Below are positions 1 through 4,768 of a stretch of DNA of 5,665 nt, piece by piece. Origin of the DNA: Phycisphaerae bacterium (GTDB lineage: Bacteria > Planctomycetota > Phycisphaerae > Tepidisphaerales > Tepidisphaeraceae); the NCBI GenBank assembly GCA_030448225.1, contig JAUJNJ010000156.1:1-5665 (forward strand), written 5' to 3'. Each line of letters opens with the position of its first letter. Positions within the stretch are counted from its first letter, which is position 1. The notes under the pieces are model-generated. The model was not told the origin of the DNA. It made no database searches and saw nothing but the letters and a program-made list of their open reading frames with translations. The position numbers and the translations under genes were made by a program.

Positions 1-1
1 G

Positions 2-922
2 TCCCCCCCCCCCCCCTCCCGCGACTCCGCCGGCGGCGGCCGCGCCGGTCACTCCGTCGCGAGCTGCGCGACCGGCCGGGTCTCCCGCCGGCTCGTCGCC
101 GACGTCTCCGGGCACGGTGCGGAGGTCTGCGACGTGGCGGGCACGTTGCGCACGCTGATGCGCCGCTACGTCAACTACATCGACCAGGCCGAGTTCGTCC
201 GCTCGATGAACCGCCAGTTCGTCGAGATTTCCGCCACTTGCTTCGCGACCGCGATCGTCACCACGTTCTTTGCCCCGACCAACACGCTCTCGCTGTGCAA
301 CGCGGGCCACCCCCCGCCGCTGTTGTACCGGGCGAAGGACCGGCGCTGGGAATTCCTCGAGCTCGGCGACGCCGACCGCCCGCACGACGCCGCGCCCGCC
401 AACCTCCCGCTCGGCGTGCTCACGCTCGCCGACTACGAGCAGTTCAACGTCACGCTCGACGCCAGCGACCTCGTGCTCTGCTACACCGACTCGCTGCCCG
501 AATCCAAAAACGCCGCCGGCGAGTACCTCGGCCAGGCGGGGCTGCTCGAGATCGTCCGCACGCTCGACGTGTCCCGACCCGCGGCCGTTATCCCGGCGCT
601 GCTCGCCGCGATCCGCTCATTGCGGGACGACAACCTCGACGGCGACGACGTGACCGCCCTGCTCTTCCGCCCCACCGGCGCCGGCGTTCAGCCGCGGCTC
701 CGAGACCGGCTGCTCGCGCCGGGGCGCGTGCTCCGCGGGCTGGTATCGTCCCTCCGCTCGGGCGGCGGGCCGGCGCCGCTGCCGGAGTTCACCCTCCGCA
801 ACATCGGCGGGTCGATGTTCGGCTTCCTGAACCGCCTCTCGTTCGTCAATCCCAGCGGGGGACGCGGGGCAGCCGCCCAACCCGTCGCGCCTGCAATGGC
901 CGCCGCGGAACGAAAATCCTGA
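2..922 (+). CDS. SpoIIE/RsbU-type PP2C serine phosphatase, N-terminus missing
   Basis: This is a metal-dependent phosphatase of the SpoIIE/PP2C family. Known members dephosphorylate anti-anti-sigma (STAS) proteins in partner-switching stress or development pathways; the substrate here is unknown. The frame is open from base 2, so the true start and any sensor domain lie outside the window. A GTG at 134 is too late, because the conserved DVSGHG motif is encoded before it at 101-118. Other landmarks are NAGHPPPLL (from 299), LPLGVL, CYTDSLPES (around 479-505, where TDG is more usual) and GDDVTALL (641-664), whose Asp pair would bind metal. About 80 basic, Gly/Pro-rich residues follow the domain, an extension I associate with planctomycete members. 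The usual GGD metal motif before DVSGHG reads GGG here, next to a poly-C tract, so the first ~60 bases may be misread. A hydrolase gene follows after 21 bases. Confidence 0.9.
   Translation, partial: SPPPPSRDSAGGGRAGHSVASCATGRVSRRLVADVSGHGAEVCDVAGTLRTLMRRYVNYIDQAEFVRSMNRQFVEISATCFATAIVTTFFAPTNTLSLCNAGHPPPLLYRAKDRRWEFLELGDADRPHDAAPANLPLGVLTLADYEQFNVTLDASDLVLCYTDSLPESKNAAGEYLGQAGLLEIVRTLDVSRPAAVIPALLAAIRSLRDDNLDGDDVTALLFRPTGAGVQPRLRDRLLAPGRVLRGLVSSLRSGGGPAPLPEFTLRNIGGSMFGFLNRLSFVNPSGGRGAAAQPVAPAMAAAERKS
3..16. repeat. 14-base poly-C tract at window edge
   Basis: Fourteen consecutive C residues sit at the extreme left edge, inside the phosphatase reading frame, where they would encode prolines. 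Such a run is out of place in the catalytic domain of this family. It could be a contig-end artefact (for example a poly-G read tail seen in reverse complement) or a real Pro-rich linker. Confidence 0.8.
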
Positions 923-931
923 GAGTTTGTT

Positions 932-936
932 GAGGA
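932..936 (+). promoter_or_regulatory. Ribosome binding site for the alpha/beta hydrolase
   Basis: GAGGA lies 7 bases before the ATG at 944 and favours that start. A nearer ATG at 939 is in another frame. The site falls in the 21-base gap after the phosphatase stop, consistent with translation from a shared transcript. Confidence 0.6.
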
Positions 937-943
937 TCATGCG

Positions 944-1660
944 ATGGCGGCTCGACCGCGACGAAACCCCAAGGCCGAGCCAGACCCGACAACCGTTGTG
1001 ATGGAAGTGACCGGCTTCCGCCCGGGCGAGCCGACGAAGGAGGGCTTCGCGCCCATCGCCCTGCTCACCAATCGCGGCGAGATCGAGACCCGCTACTACG
1101 CCGCGGCGGGCGCCACCGGCGGGGTGGTCTTCGTCGGCGGCGCCGGCGGCGGGTTCGACACGCCGGTCCGCGGCTGGCTCTACCCGCGCCTCAGCCGCGA
1201 CCTCCAGTCCGATGGCGTCGCCTGCCTGCGCGTCCGCTACCGCGCGCCCAACGACCTCCAGGAGTGTACGCTCGACGTGCTGGCCGGCATCGCGTACCTC
1301 GAGTCCGAGGGCGTCGGGCGGGTCGCGCTCGTCGGCCACTCCTTCGGCGGGGCCGTCGTCATCCAGGCCGCCGCCCACTCCGAGGCCGTCGTCACGTGCG
1401 TCCCGATGTCCACCCAGACCCACGGCGCCGCCCCCGCAGCCACGCTCGCGCCGCGCTGCTCGCTGCTGCTCGCCCACGGTACCGCCGACGAGGTCCTCCC
1501 CCACCGCTGCTCCGAAGCCGTCTACGCAGCCGCCCGTGAGCCGAAGAAGCTGCTGCTGAAGGACGGCGCCCGCCATGGGTTGGACGAGTGGAGCGACGAG
1601 CTGCCCGGCATCCTCCGCGCGTGGATCCGGGCCGAGCTTTCGGCGCCGCCGAGGCGGTAA
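944..1660 (+). CDS. Alpha/beta hydrolase, serine nucleophile (dienelactone-hydrolase/prolyl-peptidase-like fold)
   Basis: This is a 238-residue, probably cytoplasmic hydrolase with no signal peptide or membrane segment. The catalytic triad can be read directly: the nucleophile elbow GHSFGG (131-136, Ser133), the acid in HGTADEVLP (Asp182), and His211 in ARHGLDE. A Gly-rich FVGGAGGGFD stretch (63-72) is in the oxyanion-loop position. The length suits a minimal alpha/beta hydrolase core without a large lid. The substrate cannot be told from sequence; esterase or thioesterase activity is likeliest. It follows the SpoIIE phosphatase after 21 bases and is probably cotranscribed. An alpha/beta hydrolase beside a PP2C phosphatase recalls RsbQ/RsbP of Bacillus, but this protein does not obviously look like RsbQ, so any signalling role is conjecture. 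Downstream, transcription meets a convergent gene across an inverted-repeat element. Confidence 0.92.
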   Translation: MAARPRRNPKAEPDPTTVVMEVTGFRPGEPTKEGFAPIALLTNRGEIETRYYAAAGATGGVVFVGGAGGGFDTPVRGWLYPRLSRDLQSDGVACLRVRYRAPNDLQECTLDVLAGIAYLESEGVGRVALVGHSFGGAVVIQAAAHSEAVVTCVPMSTQTHGAAPAATLAPRCSLLLAHGTADEVLPHRCSEAVYAAAREPKKLLLKDGARHGLDEWSDELPGILRAWIRAELSAPPRR

Positions 1661-1671
1661 CTGCGGAATCT

Positions 1672-1822
1672 GTCCGCAAAGATCGCGAAGGGACCCGAAG
1701 GAAATGCGAATGCGATGCTTGAGGATTGAGGATATAGGACGGAGCAGGCCTCAGGCGCTTTCGCCGTCCTCCACCTTCCAGCCCTGTCCTCTTCTTCGCG
1801 CCCCTTCGCGTCCTTAGCGGAC
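1672..1822. repeat. Intergenic inverted-repeat element 1 (CTTCGCG family)
   Basis: The left arm 1672-1700 (begins GTCCGCAAAGATCGCGAAGG) pairs with the right arm 1794-1822 (ends TTCGCGTCCTTAGCGGAC) at 24 of 29 positions. Each arm contains degenerate units of about 9 bases centred on CGCGAAG or its complement. The 93-base middle has a second perfect 7-bp stem, AGGACGG (1736-1742) with CCGTCCT (1764-1770). The element fills the gap between two convergent stop codons, so a bidirectional terminator role is possible. It is related in arm sequence to the element at 4188-4294. Confidence 0.85.
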
Positions 1823-1838
1823 AAACAATCCCTCCGCG

Positions 1839-2678
1839 TCACTGGCAATGCTCCTTGAGGAACTTCACCGTCGCGGGCCACGCCTGCTGGGCGGCCTTCA
1901 TGTTCGCGCCGTCCTTACCGTCCTGTTGGCGCAGGAAGCCGTGGCCGGCGCCTTCGTAGATGTTGGGGACGTAGGTCTTGCCGCCCGCCTTCATGGCTTC
2001 GGCGGCGGGCTTGATGGTGGCGTTGACGCGCTCGTCGTCGGAGCCGTAGAGGCCCAGGACGGGCGCCTTGATCTTCTCGAACGCGGCGGGCTCCGACGGC
2101 GACGTGCCGTAGTACACGACGGCGGCGTTCAGGTCGGGCTGGGCGGCGGCGTAGGCGAAGCTCTGGGCGCCGCCCCAGCAGAACCCGATCGTCGCCGTCT
2201 TGCCGTTGGCCGCCGGCAGCTTCATGCCGTACTCGCGGACGGCGTTCAGCTTCGTCACGACCTCCTCCGGCTTGAGCCCGCGCACGAGCTTCATCGCGTC
2301 GTCGCGGCTCGTGACCGAGTCGGTGTTGCCGCCGCCCGGGCCCTTGCCCGACAGCAGGTCCGGGGCGACCGCGATGAACCCGTCGGCGGCGAGCTGGTCG
2401 GCCACGCCGCGGACCCAGTCGGTCAGGCCGAAGATCTCGTGGATCACGATCACAACCGGAGCCTTCTCCTTGCGCTCGGGGTACACGATGTACGTCCGCA
2501 GCGGCGTCCCGTCGCCCGGCGCCGGGATGTCGACGAACTCGCCGTGCCGCGGCGACGTCTCGAGCCGCGCCGTCGCGTCGGCCTCGGCGGGCGGCAGGGA
2601 CGCCTTTTCCTGGGCACTGGCCACCGCCGAGAGGGCCAACACCGCAAGCGCCGGCACAAGCCGCATGATCCTCTTCAT
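1839..2678 (-). CDS. Secreted dienelactone hydrolase family protein, cysteine nucleophile
   Basis: This is a 279-residue alpha/beta hydrolase of the dienelactone hydrolase (DLH) family. A Sec signal peptide is clear: MKR, a hydrophobic stretch to residue 19, and an ASA cleavage site after Ala22, so the enzyme should act outside the cytoplasm. Family landmarks in order are HEIFGL (80-85, with Glu81 matching the Glu that activates the Cys in classical DLH), the nucleophile elbow GFCWGG (165-170, Cys167), GSDDERV (212-218, probably Asp215) and GAGHGF (His246). Classical DLH opens dienelactone to maleylacetate in chloroaromatic breakdown. With no other such genes here and with a signal peptide, that substrate is unlikely, and a general ester or lactone hydrolase is a safer name. 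The start at 2678 is supported by a strong GGAGGA site. The gene has its own inverted-repeat element on each side. Confidence 0.93.
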   Translation of the reverse strand: MKRIMRLVPALAVLALSAVASAQEKASLPPAEADATARLETSPRHGEFVDIPAPGDGTPLRTYIVYPERKEKAPVVIVIHEIFGLTDWVRGVADQLAADGFIAVAPDLLSGKGPGGGNTDSVTSRDDAMKLVRGLKPEEVVTKLNAVREYGMKLPAANGKTATIGFCWGGAQSFAYAAAQPDLNAAVVYYGTSPSEPAAFEKIKAPVLGLYGSDDERVNATIKPAAEAMKAGGKTYVPNIYEGAGHGFLRQQDGKDGANMKAAQQAWPATVKFLKEHCQ

Positions 2679-2684
2679 GTCCGT

Positions 2685-2690
2685 TCCTCC
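2685..2690 (-). promoter_or_regulatory. Ribosome binding site for the dienelactone hydrolase
   Basis: On the - strand GGAGGA precedes the ATG at 2678 by 6 bases. This near-perfect Shine-Dalgarno sequence fixes the start that yields an intact signal peptide. Confidence 0.8.
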
Positions 2691-2717
2691 ACTTGTCCTG
2701 GGCAGCGAAGCGATCGT

Positions 2718-2800
2718 CCGCGGATGACGCAGATTTTCACGGATTGGAAGAGACGCGGAAGGCTCGTCTTCTAATCTGCGTCGGTCTGGGTCATCTGCGG
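2718..2800. repeat. Intergenic inverted-repeat element 2 (ATCTGCGTC type)
   Basis: GACGCAGATT (2726-2735) is perfectly complementary to AATCTGCGTC (2773-2782). The outer left arm CCGCGGATGACGCAGATT (2718-2735) also matches the complement of 2783-2800 at 14 of 18 positions, because the right side carries repeated units of 9-10 bases (ATCTGCGTC, GGTCTGGGTC, ATCTGCGGA). AGACG (2751-2755) with CGTCT (2765-2769) can extend the inner hairpin. It lies between two - strand genes and ends 11 bases before the stop of the upstream one, where it could end or process the transcript. Confidence 0.78.
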
Positions 2801-2811
2801 ATCACCCGTCT

Positions 2812-4085
2812 TCACTTCGCCTTGATGTCGTAACAGTAGAGCACGTCCTGATCGCGCAGGTACATCTTGCCGTCGGCGATCACCGGCGGCGCCCAGGTGT
2901 TCTTGCCGCTGCCGTCGGGCTGCTTCAGCACGCCCTTTTCGACGTACTCCTTCGGGTTGGCCTCGACGAGCGTGACGTGGCCCGGCGACCCTTCGTTGCG
3001 GACGTAGAGGTGGCCGTCGGCGTAGACGGTGGCGCCCTGGGCCTTCGCCCTCCTTCCACTCTTCACCCTTGCCGGTGAGGAACTCGACGCACATCAGATG
3101 CGGTCGGCGGTGCCGTAGAGGTGCTCACCACCAGCACGACGCCGCCGGATGCGGATGTCCAATTCGTCAGGATACACCTGCTCGACGGTGAACTCGCCGC
3201 CGGCCGGCGTGACCTTGAACAGGTCGCCGCCGACACCGTAGCCCGACGTCACGAACACATGGCTGTTTGGCGCACACCGGGGTGATGACGGCCGTGCGCC
3301 CGGGGCGGTCGGCGCTCCAGAGCAGGCCGCCCGTCTTGGCATCGATGCCGTGGCCACGTGCTTGTTTGGTCAGCACGATGTACATGCGCGTGCCGCCGAT
3401 CTCGGCGACGAGCGGACGCGTACGCGGTGGCGTCGGTGAAGTCCTTGCTCCGCCACAGCGTCTTGCCGGACGTGCGCTTGTCCAGCGCGATCAGCGTGCC
3501 CTCCGGCCCGCCGGGCGTGCAGATGAGTTGATCGCCGTCCACCAGCGGCGACTCGGCGAAGCCCCAGACGGGCGGCTCCATCAGCTTGCCCTTGAAGTCC
3601 GCCAGAAGGTTCTTCCGCCAGACCTCCTTGCCGTCTTTGGCCGAGACGCAGACGAGGTCGGAGAACTGGCCGATGGCATAAACGTGGTCGGCGTCGACGG
3701 TCGGCGTGGACCGCGGCCCCTCGTAGTTGCCGCCGATCTTCCCGACGGGGGCCGACCACAGGATCGTGCCGTCCTTGGCGTCGAGGGCGCGGACGTAACT
3801 GGACTTGGCGTCCTCGCCCATCACATAGACCCGCCCGCCGGCGACCGAGGGCGCCGAGTAGCCCGCGCCCAGCCCCTTAGCCTCCCATTCCGGCCGCGGG
3901 GCGTCCTTGTCCCAATCCTTGAGCAGCCCGGTCTCCTTGGAGATCGCGTCACGGTTCGCCCCCCGCCACCCCGGCCATTCCGCCGCCGCCGCCGCCACGG
4001 CCGCCCCGCCCAGGGCGAGGCCGGCGAGCACACAGGCGGCACGGAAACCAGCAGATCGTCGTCGCGTCAATTTGTTTGAACTCAT
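2812..4085 (-). pseudogene. Secreted PQQ-like beta-propeller repeat protein, second half frame-disrupted
   Basis: The frame-corrected product is about 424 residues and resembles BamB/PQQ-type beta-propellers, which in planctomycetes are secreted proteins usually of unknown function. The chosen start is the ATG at 4085: a basic n-region (MSSNKLTRRR), a hydrophobic Ala/Leu stretch and an Ala-rich cleavage region near residue 35, then the mature WPGWRGANRD. A TTG at 4124 is less likely; no clear ribosome site was seen at either. Blade-type repeats include YVRALDAKDGTILWSA, VCVSAKDGKEVWRK, LIALDKR...TLWRSK, and, after a frame change, IDAKTGGLLWSA. About 224 residues are intact (4085 to about 3414). 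Frame changes then fall near 3413, 3267, 3147, 3130, 3098 and 3045, before the well-conserved end TWAPPVIADGKMYLRDQDVL and a TGA at 2812-2814. Between the breaks, family sequence is still readable. Sequencing or assembly error and recent pseudogenisation both fit; I favour error. Confidence 0.85.
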
Positions 4086-4165
4086 GGTGCCAGTAGTACA
4101 GCCGAACGCGCGGGGCGTGGTCAAGGGTGGCGGCGCGGATCACGTGTCACGACGCAGGGTCTTTC

Positions 4166-4180
4166 CGTTTTTTACAAACG
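4166..4180. other. Small hairpin with T-rich arm upstream of the beta-propeller gene
   Basis: CGTTT (4166-4170) and AAACG (4176-4180) flank a TTTAC loop, giving a 5-bp stem. It is too weak to call a terminator and is noted only as part of the content of this gap. Confidence 0.3.
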
Positions 4181-4187
4181 CAGGGGG

Positions 4188-4294
4188 TCACCGCGAAGAC
4201 GCGACGGCGCGAAGCGGATCGGGAAGGCGGTACCCACGTGTTTCCCGATCAAACCTTCGCGGCTGACCTTCGCGCCTTCGCGACTTCGCGGTGG
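4188..4294. repeat. Intergenic inverted-repeat element 3 (CTTCGCG family) with nested palindrome
   Basis: The left arm 4188-4214 (begins TCACCGCGAAGACGCGA) pairs with the right arm 4268-4294 (begins CTTCGCGCCTTCGCGACTTC) at 24 of 27 positions. The arms are tandem CGCGAAG-like units of 8-9 bases. Nested inside is a perfect 9-bp stem, GATCGGGAA (4217-4225) with TTCCCGATC (4242-4250), around a 16-base loop. A folded transcript would be a long, nearly continuous hairpin. The arms resemble those of the element at 1672-1822. It lies upstream of the beta-propeller gene start. Confidence 0.87.
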
Positions 4295-4321
4295 ATGCCC
4301 ACGCCCGGCGGCATACGCCAA

Positions 4322-4351
4322 GAGAGCACGGCCCTCGCGGGCCGTGCTCTC
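4322..4351 (+). terminator. Perfect 13-bp hairpin, terminator-like, better tail on the + strand
   Basis: GAGAGCACGGCCC (4322-4334) and GGGCCGTGCTCTC (4339-4351) form a perfect stem with a TCGC loop. On the + strand a mildly T-rich tail (GTTTCATTC) follows; on the - strand the tail is weaker (TTGGCG). The shape is that of an intrinsic terminator. No + strand gene ends just before it. It could serve an unseen + strand RNA, or stop - strand transcripts coming from the glycosyltransferase side before the beta-propeller gene. Confidence 0.6.
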
Positions 4352-4437
4352 GTTTCATTCAGAAGACGGACGATTCCACCGATGTCGTGTGAGAGCGGAT
4401 TGGTCAAACCCTAAAAAGTAGGTGGGTCCGCGCCGAT

Positions 4438-4453
4438 CCGGAGGGTTCTCCGG
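4438..4453. other. Short GC-rich hairpin in gene-free gap
   Basis: CCGGAG (4438-4443) and CTCCGG (4448-4453) form a perfect 6-bp stem with a GGTT loop. Alone it is weak evidence, but it lies between two stronger hairpins (4322-4351 and 4485-4509). Confidence 0.4.
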
Positions 4454-4484
4454 TCTAACCCGGCCGTTCCGCTTCCCGTCTCGC

Positions 4485-4509
4485 CGCCCCCGGCGTACAC
4501 CCGGGGGCG
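4485..4509. other. 9-bp GC-rich hairpin in gene-free gap
   Basis: CGCCCCCGG (4485-4493) and CCGGGGGCG (4501-4509) form a perfect stem with a 7-base loop. Flanking CTCGC and GAGC can extend it across a small bulge. No T-run follows on either strand, so it is a stable structure rather than a clear terminator. Confidence 0.5.
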
Positions 4510-4554
4510 AGCACTGCGGTCATGCGTCTGGCCGGCGGCCGACCCTTAGGGCTG

Positions 4555-4560
4555 ATTATA
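4555..4560 (-). promoter_or_regulatory. Possible -10 box (TATAAT) facing the hairpin cluster
   Basis: Read on the - strand, 4560 to 4555 is a perfect TATAAT inside an AT-richer patch (4551-4630 is 37/80 G+C by my count). No good -35 is found at 16-18 bases; TTAGGG at a spacing of 19 is the best available. Transcription from here would run through the hairpins at 4509-4485, 4453-4438 and 4351-4322 towards the beta-propeller gene. A chance match is quite possible. Confidence 0.25.
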
Positions 4561-4768
4561 GGTAAGACAAATACTGGCTCCCTAATCACGGTCACAGCAG
4601 AACATCCGTACTGCGAATGTTATCGACCACGCGGGAGGCGATCAACAACTGAAATCGTACGTTCGCACGTCCATCGGGTTCGGCATTGGCACTCCCGCCA
4701 CGCGGGGACGGTCGTCAGCGGCGTGTCGGCGCATAGCCGGCGAAGATGTTCTTGGGCGGCGCGTCCGG

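Larger units (their letters stand above)
4086..4768. other. 683-base gap without a credible protein gene
   Basis: The gap holds the inverted-repeat element at 4188-4294, the perfect hairpin at 4322-4351, two other hairpins and an AT-richer patch around 4551-4660. Open frames across it (for example 4127-4414 and 4522-4860, both + strand) have low-complexity Arg/Gly/Pro content, recognisable motifs are absent, and the second runs into the glycosyltransferase, so none is called. About 4660-4768 shows nothing I can interpret. Confidence 0.6.

Noticed and set aside
617..1576. Long - strand open frame (319 codons) opposite the phosphatase tail and the alpha/beta hydrolase
   Set aside because: It is antisense to two well-supported genes, is rich in Gly/Ala/Arg/Asp as expected for a high-GC shadow frame, and has no recognisable motif.
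1662..1678. TGCGGA/TCCGCA 6-bp stem just after the alpha/beta hydrolase stop as an intrinsic terminator
   Set aside because: The stem is short, no T-run follows, and its right half overlaps the left arm of the larger inverted repeat, which explains the sequence better.
1848..2774. Long + strand open frame (308 codons) opposite the dienelactone hydrolase
   Set aside because: The - strand gene has a signal peptide, a strong ribosome site and a full catalytic set; the + frame is Arg/Val/Gly-rich low-complexity sequence.
2771..3385. Several overlapping short - strand frames that might be separate small genes
   Set aside because: Each carries successive pieces of the same beta-propeller family sequence, so they are fragments of one frame-disrupted gene.
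3267..4079. Long + strand open frame (270 codons) opposite the beta-propeller gene
   Set aside because: It is the antisense of clear beta-propeller repeats and a signal peptide, without motifs of its own.
1672..4294. CRISPR array from repeated CGCGAAG units
   Set aside because: The units are about 9 bases, degenerate, contiguous and arranged as inverted arms; there are no regular spacers and no cas genes.
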